In this document: in pieces, positions 1 through 4,898 of the stretch | Numbering within the stretch: the first letter of the stretch is position 1 | How the letters are laid out: every line of letters begins with the position of its first letter | Origin: Chloroflexota bacterium | GTDB taxonomy: Bacteria; Chloroflexota; Ktedonobacteria; Ktedonobacterales; Ktedonobacteraceae | Direction: 5' to 3' | Assembly: GCA_005879655.1 (NCBI GenBank) | Contig: VBJK01000136.1 | Span: 1-5,348 of the forward strand | Length of the DNA: 5,348 nt | Position numbers and translations under genes: made by a program | The notes under the pieces: generated by a model | The model's database searches: none | Seen by the model: the letters and a program-made list of their open reading frames with translations, nothing else | What the model was told of the DNA's origin: nothing

Positions 1-279
1 CAACAAGAGTTGTTGCGCGATCTGGCCCTGGTGGTTGATCTGCGGGTGGTGGCTCAAGGTGTGCATGATGCGATTGTGCGCAATGGTGGTCAGCTGTTGC
101 GTTCTGCGACGCTCTTCGATGTGTATACTGGCGATCCGTTGCCTGCGGGCAAGAAGAATCTGACCTATTCGCTGGTGTATCAGTCGCCGGAGCGTACGTT
201 GACGGATGTGGAGGCGAATGCGGTGCAGGAGCGTATTGTGGGTGCGTTGGGGGAGGAGTTTGGGGCGGTGTTACGGTAG
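1..279 (+). CDS. pheT: Phenylalanyl-tRNA synthetase beta subunit, C-terminal fragment
   Basis: This is the 3' end of a gene that starts outside the window; the frame is open from base 1 and ends at TAG 277-279, leaving 92 residues. They match the FDX-ACB (ferredoxin-fold anticodon-binding) domain that closes bacterial PheT. Visible landmarks are RDLALVVD near the start, an N-G-G-x-L-L turn, LFDVYTGDPLPAGKKNLTY in the middle, the YQSPERTLTD motif, and the ending FGAVLR. PheT pairs with PheS in an (alpha-beta)2 cytoplasmic enzyme that charges tRNA-Phe; this domain contacts the tRNA. Nothing looks broken, and the protein ends where the family normally ends. Base use is G/T-rich and clearly higher in GC than the accessory DNA that follows. 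No convincing terminator follows: the GCTGGG/CCCAGC pairing at 286-291 and 316-321 has a large loop and no T-run. Confidence 0.93.
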   Translation, partial: QQELLRDLALVVDLRVVAQGVHDAIVRNGGQLLRSATLFDVYTGDPLPAGKKNLTYSLVYQSPERTLTDVEANAVQERIVGALGEEFGAVLR

Positions 280-327
280 GTGGGTGCTGGGTAGCAGGCT
301 TCGCATTTTTATTACCCCAGCAGCTAG

Positions 328-531
328 CCGTCATTGCTTGGCACAGAGGAGCAGGGCATTCTAAGGTATTGGTCTGCTCCAGCCTTAGAGGCTTACAACA
401 AAGCTATCCAATGCGATCCTCACTATGCATATGCCTACTACCAAAAAGGGAAAGCTCTTAAACATCTCGAAAAATTACAAGAAGCTCAGGAGGCTTTTGA
501 TAAGGCTAAAGAACTTGGATACAGGAGGTAA
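328..531 (+). pseudogene. Remnant of a TPR-repeat protein
   Basis: An open stretch follows an in-frame TAG at 325-327 and ends at TAA 529-531. There is no ATG; the only start is a TTG at 334 without a Shine-Dalgarno sequence. From about base 379 the translation reads as tetratricopeptide repeats: helix B of one repeat (ALEAYNKAIQCDP), then a full 34-residue repeat (HYAYAYYQKGKAL, then LEKLQEAQEAFDKAKELGY) with the expected small and aromatic positions. Ending a TPR array with 'KELGY' plus a few basic residues is typical of natural C-termini, so this is probably the last one and a half repeats of a longer protein whose 5' part is lost. TPR arrays mediate protein-protein contacts; the lost part could have been a kinase, NTPase or other signalling module, which cannot be told from here. 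A small functional protein cannot be ruled out but is unlikely. Confidence 0.6.
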
Positions 532-630
532 CGTGCTTCCCTGCGGCTTGGTACACCAATGTCCATCGAAGATCACCCCAAAATCGACAAGAGTACATCA
601 GATGCCAAGCTATGAGTAACATGAACAGCA

Positions 631-716
631 TTTAGTACCACCCAGACTCTCAACGCTCTACTTGTACTTAGCTCATTAAAATAATATAGTAGAAAAAACA
701 GATGGATGGGTGTCAA
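631..716 (+). repeat. Orphan copy of the rpn upstream region (copy 1 of 2)
   Basis: This block aligns without gaps to 2580-2665, the region just upstream of the Rpn-family gene: by hand count 74 of 86 bases are identical. Both copies carry the same architecture: a TTTAGTACCA left part, a shared CTCAACGCTCTACTTGTA stretch, a -35/-10 promoter and the AGAAAAAACA leader. Similarity fades after 716, where copy 2 continues into its start codon and this copy does not. It is read as the leftover 5' flank of an rpn gene whose coding part is gone from this place. The last four bases (713-716) overlap the stop codon of the minus-strand EAD1-like gene. Confidence 0.85.
662..690 (+). promoter_or_regulatory. 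Orphan sigma-70-type promoter inside repeat copy 1
   Basis: TTGTAC (662-667) and TATAGT (685-690) are separated by 17 bases, and occupy the same positions as the rpn promoter in copy 2 (TTGTAT-17-TATAAT). The element is somewhat weakened compared with copy 2, but spacing is kept. It points rightwards, with no plus-strand gene behind it; a transcript starting near 697 would run antisense into the 3' end of the EAD1-like gene. Activity is inferred from sequence only. Confidence 0.5.
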
Positions 717-1198
717 ATACGGATAACATTTATCTTACTCATTAATTGTATCCCTTCAAGAGAGTTAATACCAATATAGTCTGGACTTGGTGTTTGCATA
801 AAGTACTTATCTATGGCACTTTTTCCAGCAATATCAACTAATGCCATATATAACACAAATTTCTTATCATGGTCCGTATCTTTACCCACAGTTATGGGCA
901 AACTCCACATTCCATCTTTTCCAACCTGAACGGGGCCAAGCTGAGGGAAGTAATCCTGCCTGCCCTCCACCGCAACCAGTATCCATAACTCCTTACCATT
1001 GAGGGTGTTAGAGGCAGTACCTTCGATGGTTACACTTCTAGGCACATGGCTTTCATTTTGGAGATTGCCATCTCTGGCAATAGCTGAGAGGTCTTGATTG
1101 AGGCCATACAACACCATCCTCTCTAAATCAGAGCGCTTAGGAAAAGCGTCTATGAGAGCATCTTGTAGCTCTTTGAGTTGTAGGCTATCTCTGTCCAT
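713..1198 (-). CDS. EAD1-like domain fused to a beta-rich domain; putative conflict-system protein
   Basis: The 161-residue protein starts at ATG 1196-1198, supported by an AAAGGAG Shine-Dalgarno about nine bases upstream. Residues 8-46 (LKELQDALIDAFPKRSDLER, then MVLYGLNQDLSAIARDGNL) match the first helices of effector-associated domain 1 (EAD1), a small helical adaptor domain of bacterial NTP-dependent conflict systems that joins effectors to partners through like-with-like contacts. The usual second half of EAD1 (a hydrophobic helix followed by an LI..A stretch) is absent; the chain goes directly into residues 55-135, a beta-sandwich-like domain with V-T-I-x-G-T-A-S, K-E-L-W-I-L-V, D-Y-F-P-Q-L-G-P, D-G-M-W-S and K-F-V-L-Y-M-A-L-V-D. 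I recognise this second pattern as recurring in bacterial secreted or regulatory proteins but cannot name its ligand. No signal peptide, membrane segment or catalytic motif is seen. The stop codon lies in the last bases of repeat copy 1, so the C-terminus may have been set by that element. The gene is transcribed divergently from the GH17 lipoprotein gene. The EAD1 assignment comes from motif memory, not a profile search. Confidence 0.72.
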   Translation of the reverse strand: MDRDSLQLKELQDALIDAFPKRSDLERMVLYGLNQDLSAIARDGNLQNESHVPRSVTIEGTASNTLNGKELWILVAVEGRQDYFPQLGPVQVGKDGMWSLPITVGKDTDHDKKFVLYMALVDIAGKSAIDKYFMQTPSPDYIGINSLEGIQLMSKINVIRI

Positions 1199-1225
1199 AG
1201 TGGACTTCTCCTTTTATACTTTAGG

Positions 1226-1255
1226 AGTATATCACACTCTCAGAGCAAGATACAA
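1226..1255 (-). promoter_or_regulatory. Promoter of the EAD1-like gene
   Basis: On the minus strand TTGTAT (bases 1255 down to 1250) is followed after 18 bases by TATACT (1231 down to 1226). The bases TGA directly before the -10 box make it an extended -10 (TG-N-TATACT). Transcription would start near 1218, about 20 bases ahead of the ATG, leaving just room for the AAAGGAG ribosome binding site. Position and quality fit a primary vegetative promoter. Confidence 0.65.
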
Positions 1256-1421
1256 TAGTCTTCTGAGCGAAAAAAGGATAGTAACTATAACCATCTGTGA
1301 ATCGAACTAGTTATCGTCATATTAGGTGAACCTATAAGCATCAAAGAATTATGCTTCTGCTGACTTGCCCCTGTGAAGTGGTTTAGTGCTGTGTTTGCGG
1401 GTATACTTTCATTTATAACTG

Positions 1422-1430
1422 TGCTATACT
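1422..1430 (+). promoter_or_regulatory. Candidate extended -10 promoter of the GH17 lipoprotein gene
   Basis: TGC-TATACT (TATACT at 1425-1430) forms an extended -10 element about 67 bases ahead of the start codon. No good -35 box lies at 16-18 bases; a second TATACT at 1402-1407 occupies that place and might instead be its own -10. Extended -10 promoters often work without a strong -35, so this is plausible but unproven. A small GCCG/CGGC pairing (1431-1444) follows in the leader. Confidence 0.45.
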
Positions 1431-1497
1431 GCCGCTCAGACGGCTTAGTAGCACCAAAGCGCGAAAAATCAGAAAAAGCTCATAGGGGTAATATACT

Positions 1498-2514
1498 ATG
1501 TTTTACAACTTTTTTGATAGCGTAAGACAGAACAGAAACCGTAAAAAGATCTCCTTTGCTTATCTCTACGCCGTGGTCAGTTTACTCATGTTAGCAAGCC
1601 TAATGTTATTAGCGGGCTGTAGTGGCAATGGGAACAAAACAGACACGCCGACAGGGACTGTCACCCCAAAACCAGCGGCCTGGGAACAAAAGTTTTCCAG
1701 CATGCGCTGGATCGCTTATGCGCCTCCCTCAGCTAATCCCAACAAGAGGATTGAGGCGAGCACAGAAGCCATCAGCGATGATCTCGCAGTACTACACCGT
1801 GCAGGATTTAGCGGACTAGTCACCTATGGTTCATCCGGCAGAATGGGTCACGACTTGCCGACACTGGCTCAGTCAGCAGGGTTTCAGGGCTTGATCATGG
1901 GTATATGGGACCCCACAAACCGGGAAGAACTTGCTAATGCCGAGGTTGCTGCAAAACTTCCGCTTGTGCTTGGCTTCTGTATTGGCAACGAGGGCCTGCA
2001 CAAGAGATACGAGTTACCAGCTCTGTCCACGGCTATCGAGAGCTTGCGCAAAGCGACGGGAAAGCCAGTGACCACAACAGAAGTGATTGAATATTATGCT
2101 GACAAAACACTGCTCCAACTTGGAGATTGGATATTTCCCAATGCTCATCCCTATTTCCATAACCGGCTTGATCCTGATGTCGCAGTCCGCTGGACACAGG
2201 CAGCATACGATGATACCGTAAGACGAGCAGGCCGCTTTGTCATGTTCAAGGAAGTAGGATTGCCTACTGCTGGTGATCCAAGAAAACGCTTATCTGAAGA
2301 AAATCAGCAGAGATACTACCAGGAACTTGCAAAAACCAATACGCGCTTTGTCTATTTTGAAGCATTCGACCAGCCATGGAAGACAAACCTTGCAGTTGAA
2401 CCACACTGGGGCCTCTTCCGTGCTGATCGCAGTCCGAAGTTATTAGCTGCTGCTCTTCTTAAAACAGCACTGCCTACCCCCTCCCCTTCGAGTAAATCAG
2501 CATTTTATATCTAG
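1498..2514 (+). CDS. GH17-family (exo-beta-1,3-glucanase-like) lipoprotein
   Basis: The 338-residue protein starts at ATG 1498, nine bases after an AGGGG Shine-Dalgarno (1484-1488). Residues 10-17 are basic, 18-38 hydrophobic, and L-L-A-G-C ends at Cys41, a type II signal peptide with lipobox, so the mature protein should be lipid-anchored outside the cytoplasmic membrane. A Ser/Thr/Pro/Asn linker (42-60) precedes the catalytic domain (about 66-320), which matches bacterial GH17-like TIM barrels (COG5309 type): YAPPSANPN (74-82), LVTYGSSG (107-114), IMGIWDP (133-139), GNEGL with probable acid/base Glu165, GKPVTTTE (188-195), DWIFPNAHPY (210-219), FKEVGLPT with probable nucleophile Glu252, FEAFDQPWK (287-295), and E-P-H-W-G-L-F. 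Both catalytic Glu and the flanking family motifs are intact, so it is probably active. The family hydrolyses or transfers beta-1,3-glucan, for example of fungal walls or the cell's own polymer; the real substrate is not shown. The gene stands alone, divergent from the EAD1-like gene, with no clear terminator before the rpn upstream repeat. Confidence 0.85.
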   Translation: MFYNFFDSVRQNRNRKKISFAYLYAVVSLLMLASLMLLAGCSGNGNKTDTPTGTVTPKPAAWEQKFSSMRWIAYAPPSANPNKRIEASTEAISDDLAVLHRAGFSGLVTYGSSGRMGHDLPTLAQSAGFQGLIMGIWDPTNREELANAEVAAKLPLVLGFCIGNEGLHKRYELPALSTAIESLRKATGKPVTTTEVIEYYADKTLLQLGDWIFPNAHPYFHNRLDPDVAVRWTQAAYDDTVRRAGRFVMFKEVGLPTAGDPRKRLSEENQQRYYQELAKTNTRFVYFEAFDQPWKTNLAVEPHWGLFRADRSPKLLAAALLKTALPTPSPSSKSAFYI

Positions 2515-2579
2515 CGAGATGCAGATTCTCCTGACAACCATTATGCGTCAACAGAATACATGAGAGACATAAGATAGTT

Positions 2580-2665
2580 TTTAGTACCATCAAAACTCTC
2601 AACGCTCTACTTGTATCTGGCTCATTGAAATAGTATAATAGAAAAAACATATGGAAGGGGGTCAA
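2580..2665 (+). repeat. rpn upstream region (copy 2 of 2)
   Basis: This is the partner of 631-716 (74 of 86 bases identical, ungapped). Here it directly precedes an intact Rpn-family gene and supplies its promoter, leader and ribosome binding site. Conservation ends essentially at the Shine-Dalgarno/start region, suggesting that the 5' flank travels or is duplicated with the gene family. Confidence 0.85.
2611..2639 (+). promoter_or_regulatory. Promoter of the rpn gene
   Basis: TTGTAT (2611-2616) and TATAAT (2634-2639) are 17 bases apart, close to the ideal vegetative promoter. Transcription would start near 2646. That places the ATG at 2651 almost at the transcript's 5' end, and leaves a short leader containing GGAAGGGGG (2653-2661) as Shine-Dalgarno for the ATG at 2669, eight or fewer bases further on. 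This decides the start in favour of 2669. Confidence 0.75.
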
Positions 2666-2668
2666 CTC

Positions 2669-3685
2669 ATGACGAAATCATCTCCAAACAAGCAAACCGA
2701 CCAGCATCAATCTCAGCCAGACGAGAGCAACACAAAAGCCGAGCCTCAACCAGCGCAACAATATGATGCCAGCTTGAAGGACCTCATCGAGCAACAAGCA
2801 GCAGCCATCCTGCCTTTTTTCTTGCCAGGTGCAGTCTACGAGAGGACGCTGAACGTTGAGATGATCCGGCCAGCGGTGCGCGCAGACAAAGTATTTCTCA
2901 TCAACTACAAAGGCAAGAAGCGTATCTTGCATCTGGAATTTGAAACCGGTGCCGATAAATATATGGATGCCAGAATGTTGGCTTATAATGCTATAATGTT
3001 TCATCAGTATCATTTGCCAGTCATCTCGATTCTCATCTATCCATTTAAGACAACCATGGCCCAACCGCCATTAATCATTGAGAACGAGGGTGAATTGCTG
3101 ATCCATTTTAACTTTGTTGTGCTACCATTGTTTACATTAGATGCCAAGCAATACGTGCATGCTCATGCCACCTGCATGTATCCGTTGTTGCCAACCATGG
3201 AAGGTGTCACCCATGAGCTAATGCAGCAGGTGATGAATGAGCTAGCTGAGTTGTATCGCAAGGATGAAGTCACTTTAGCGTTACAATATGCCTGGATCAA
3301 ACTGCTCCTAGAGCGAAGCGGGACAGTTCCGCCTGAAGAGAAATCCAAGATCATGGAGGTTTTGAATATGTTCGATAAGCTTTGGGACGAAAGCCCTATG
3401 GTGCAAAAGATGAAGGAAGAGAGTGAGGCCAGAGGTGAGGCCAGAGGTAAAGCCGAAGGTAAAGCCGAAGGTAAAGCCGAAGGCAAAGCCGAAGGTGAGT
3501 TACAAACCTCTCGAAAAATACTCGTCAATCTCGTCAAGGCGCGTTTCCCTAGCCTTGCTGACCTTGCACAACAAAAAGCCGCTCAAATGAGCAACGCTGA
3601 GGTGATTGAGCTTCTAATAGAGCAGATTGGTACAGCCAGTGACGAGAATATCGCCCGCTGGCTACTCAGCCCTACTGCGGCTTAG
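2669..3685 (+). CDS. Rpn-family recombination-promoting nuclease / putative transposase
   Basis: The 338-residue protein starts at ATG 2669; the earlier in-frame ATG at 2651 overlaps the Shine-Dalgarno and is rejected. Residues 1-31 are polar and Gln-rich. Residues 36-180 form the PD-(D/E)XK-like nuclease core found in Rpn/PDDEXK_2 transposase-like proteins: Asp73 in RADKVF, then LHLEFETG with Glu90 and Glu92, then the ARMLAYN helix. Many relatives have Gln where this one has Glu92. A helical stretch (about 185-250) follows, then six four-residue repeats (two EARG, four KAEG, residues 253-276) that act as a flexible or helical linker typical of the family. The tail (about 280-333) is a compact helical domain of the kind seen at the end of these proteins (RKILVNLVKARFPSLADL...EVIELLIEQI). 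Rpn proteins cut DNA and promote recombination; the family is commonly multicopy. Two partial copies lie nearby (631-716 and 3695-3763), consistent with local duplication. The reading frame is intact, so it is probably expressed. Target and mobility are not shown here. Confidence 0.83.
   Translation: MTKSSPNKQTDQHQSQPDESNTKAEPQPAQQYDASLKDLIEQQAAAILPFFLPGAVYERTLNVEMIRPAVRADKVFLINYKGKKRILHLEFETGADKYMDARMLAYNAIMFHQYHLPVISILIYPFKTTMAQPPLIIENEGELLIHFNFVVLPLFTLDAKQYVHAHATCMYPLLPTMEGVTHELMQQVMNELAELYRKDEVTLALQYAWIKLLLERSGTVPPEEKSKIMEVLNMFDKLWDESPMVQKMKEESEARGEARGKAEGKAEGKAEGKAEGELQTSRKILVNLVKARFPSLADLAQQKAAQMSNAEVIELLIEQIGTASDENIARWLLSPTAA
3365..3409 (+). repeat. 45-base segment repeated downstream (source copy in rpn)
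   Basis: Bases 3365-3409, coding N-M-F-D-K-L-W-D-E-S-P-M-V-Q-K in the rpn gene, are repeated without a mismatch at 3707-3751. Weaker similarity extends a few codons on each side. Perfect identity over 45 bases next to decayed flanks suggests a recent exchange or a partial duplication. Confidence 0.92.
3425..3496 (+). repeat. 12-base tandem repeat coding EARG/KAEG
   Basis: Six in-frame 12-base units lie within the rpn gene: two GAGGCCAGAGGT units then four AAAGCCGAAGG(T/C) units. Within each type the units are identical except one C in the fifth. Such a young, in-frame array can gain or lose units by slippage without breaking the protein, and would change linker length. The unspaced coding arrangement rules out a CRISPR. 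Confidence 0.9.
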
Positions 3686-3694
3686 TGCTTAACT

Positions 3695-3763
3695 AAGCAG
3701 GTGGTTAATATGTTCGATAAGCTTTGGGACGAAAGCCCTATGGTGCAAAAGTTAAAGGAGTAA
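3695..3763 (+). pseudogene. Remnant of a second rpn copy
   Basis: After the rpn stop codon the same reading frame continues for nine bases and then reads K-Q-V-V-N-M-F-D-K-L-W-D-E-S-P-M-V-Q-K-L before K-E and TAA at 3761-3763. This is the region just ahead of the EARG/KAEG repeats of the intact protein, with 45 identical bases (3707-3751) and then drift. The remnant has a stop in place of the repeat tail. A 17-residue peptide from ATG 3710 preceded by AGGTGG is conceivable but has no other support. TGCTTA-AC-TAAGCA (3686-3699), a small palindrome, marks the junction between the intact gene and this piece. It may be a duplication of the gene's middle or the scar of a neighbouring rpn gene lost by recombination. 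Confidence 0.75.
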
Positions 3764-3811
3764 TGCCAAGCAGCTTGGTGTCATCCCGGCTCGCGCATAA
3801 AATGGTCACAT

Positions 3812-3865
3812 AACCACTCATGTCCCTTATTGCACCACGAGGGGGCATAAGGGACCTGAGCGGTT
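3812..3865. terminator. Long imperfect inverted repeat, candidate bidirectional terminator
   Basis: Bases 3812-3830 pair with 3847-3865: 17 of 19 positions match, including a perfect nine-base core GTCCCTTAT/ATAAGGGAC (3822-3830 with 3847-3855), around a 16-base loop. It sits between the converging rpn and murI genes and begins five bases past the murI stop. Neither strand shows the T-run of a classical intrinsic terminator, so it could instead be a REP-like or MITE-like repeat, or protect the murI mRNA 3' end. Confidence 0.5.
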
Positions 3866-3870
3866 CATCC

Positions 3871-4869
3871 TTAAAATACAATCTGCTTGGCAACAACACA
3901 ACGGCCAAGTACCTTACTGGCAACCTCGCTGAATGTAGAGACTTCGCCAGTACACCACAGTTGCGGCTCAGCAATGCTTGCATAAGCAGCATCAAACGGG
4001 TGCATCAGCCCTTCGGCTTCCAGCACGGAGTATGTACGGCGGGCAATGGCCGCGCCGCTATCCATGACCTTGACGCGTTTGCCAACCACCTGCTCAATCA
4101 TTGGGCGCAGCGCAGGAAAGTGTGTACAGCCCAGTATCAAGACATCGATCTCTTTGCTGAGCAACGGCTGCAATGAACGCTGTAATTGCTCTTCAACCGC
4201 TGGCCCATCCAATTCACCTCGCTCTACGAGCGTCACCAGTTCGGGACAACCGACCGCATAGACCTGAATACCCTCCGCAAAGTCGTCGATCAACTGGCGC
4301 AGGTAGGCAGCTTTGACGGCGTTATTGGTCGCCGCCACACCGATACGCCCCCGCTTTGTGGCACGAGCAGCTGGCTTGACCGCTGGCACAACGCCGACAA
4401 AAGGAACAGAAAACGTTGCACGCAATGTGCTCAATGCCGCCTGTGATGCCGTATTGCAAGCTACAACAATCAGCTTGACCCCGCGCTCAATGAGCCAGTG
4501 GCTCGCCTGTATGGACAATTCGGTAATTTCGTCGTCGCTACGCACTCCATAGGGACAATGCGCAGTATCTGCAACATAAATAAAATGCTCTTGCGGCAAC
4601 TCCTGCTGCAAGGCTTGAAGGATGGTAAGTCCTCCTACCCCCGAATCAAAAACGCCGATCGGGGCATAAGCAGAAATGTTCGCCGGGTCTAGATCACTTT
4701 GAGTCAACGCTGACTCTACTACGCGATCCCCATAGTCTGATTGCCTATGAGGATCATGACTGCCATACTCGTGGTCAATCATACGTGCACTGCGTTCTGC
4801 ATCGCGTGCGGGCTGTATTCCTTGTGCATGTGATGTATTTGTTACATCATGCTGATCCCAATAATGCAT
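3871..4869 (-). CDS. murI: Glutamate racemase
   Basis: MurI interconverts L- and D-glutamate in the cytoplasm; D-glutamate is then built into peptidoglycan by MurD. The family signatures are complete: GVFDSGVGGLTIL (72-84) with the substrate-binding Asp75-Ser76, the ADTAHCPYG loop (100-108), VACNTAS with catalytic Cys138, and LGCTHFP with catalytic Cys248. The 'GVVPAVKPA' and 'AATNNAVKAAYL' segments follow the variant seen in a subset of bacterial MurI. The core (about 70-332) has the normal length of roughly 260 residues. Ahead of it lies a 69-residue polar, His/Asp-rich extension not found in standard MurI. ATG 4869 is used because it is 29 bases after the upstream stop codon; inner choices (Met30, or TTG at Leu55) lack a Shine-Dalgarno, though the first ATG's own site is also weak. 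The gene follows the mutase gene on the same strand and is probably co-transcribed with it. Confidence is very high for function, moderate for the start. Confidence 0.95.
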   Translation of the reverse strand: MHYWDQHDVTNTSHAQGIQPARDAERSARMIDHEYGSHDPHRQSDYGDRVVESALTQSDLDPANISAYAPIGVFDSGVGGLTILQALQQELPQEHFIYVADTAHCPYGVRSDDEITELSIQASHWLIERGVKLIVVACNTASQAALSTLRATFSVPFVGVVPAVKPAARATKRGRIGVAATNNAVKAAYLRQLIDDFAEGIQVYAVGCPELVTLVERGELDGPAVEEQLQRSLQPLLSKEIDVLILGCTHFPALRPMIEQVVGKRVKVMDSGAAIARRTYSVLEAEGLMHPFDAAYASIAEPQLWCTGEVSTFSEVASKVLGRCVVAKQIVF

Positions 4870-4898
4870 AGATAACTTCTGTTCTCTACTATTACATA

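Larger units (their letters stand above)
1199..1497. other. Divergent intergenic regulatory region
   Basis: These 299 bases separate the minus-strand EAD1-like gene from the plus-strand GH17 lipoprotein gene. They contain an outward-facing promoter for each gene (1226-1255 minus, 1422-1430 plus) and both Shine-Dalgarno sequences. The A/T-rich centre has three short perfect palindromes: ATAGT-A-ACTAT (1278-1288), AACTAGTT (1305-1312) and TAGGT-GA-ACCTA (1323-1334). These are operator-like in size but unproven. Plus-strand open frames here are short and have no coding signal. No RNA gene is seen. Confidence 0.6.

Noticed and set aside
286..321. Terminator for pheT
   Set aside because: The GCTGGG/CCCAGC pairing has a 24-base loop and is not followed by a T-run.
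533..619. Possible 28-residue gene from GTG 533 behind AGGAGG
   Set aside because: The AGGAGG (523-528) is only about four bases from the GTG, too close, and the peptide has no recognisable features. The AGGAGG also overlaps codons of the TPR remnant.
1098..1310. 70-residue plus-strand frame across the EAD1-like gene start
   Set aside because: It overlaps the 5' end and promoter of a better-supported minus-strand gene and shows no motif.
2651..2653. ATG 2651 as start of the rpn gene
   Set aside because: It lies only a few bases after the predicted transcription start and overlaps the GGAAGGGGG that fits as ribosome binding site for ATG 2669.
2678..3064. 128-residue open frame on the minus strand
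   Set aside because: It is fully antisense to the conserved nuclease core of the rpn gene, has a low-complexity Leu/Trp/Arg-rich end and no ribosome binding site.
3425..3496. CRISPR-like array
   Set aside because: The 12-base units are directly adjacent without spacers and lie in frame within a coding region.
3163..3537. 124-residue minus-strand frame with 'SALP' repeats
   Set aside because: The repeats are the reverse reading of the KAEG-coding tandem array; it is a shadow of the rpn gene.
3766..3778. CCAAG-CAG-CTTGG hairpin as rpn terminator
   Set aside because: The stem is only five perfect base pairs and no T-run follows on the plus strand.
3820..4176. 118-residue plus-strand frame
   Set aside because: It overlaps the murI C-terminus on the opposite strand and the hairpin, with no recognisable motif.
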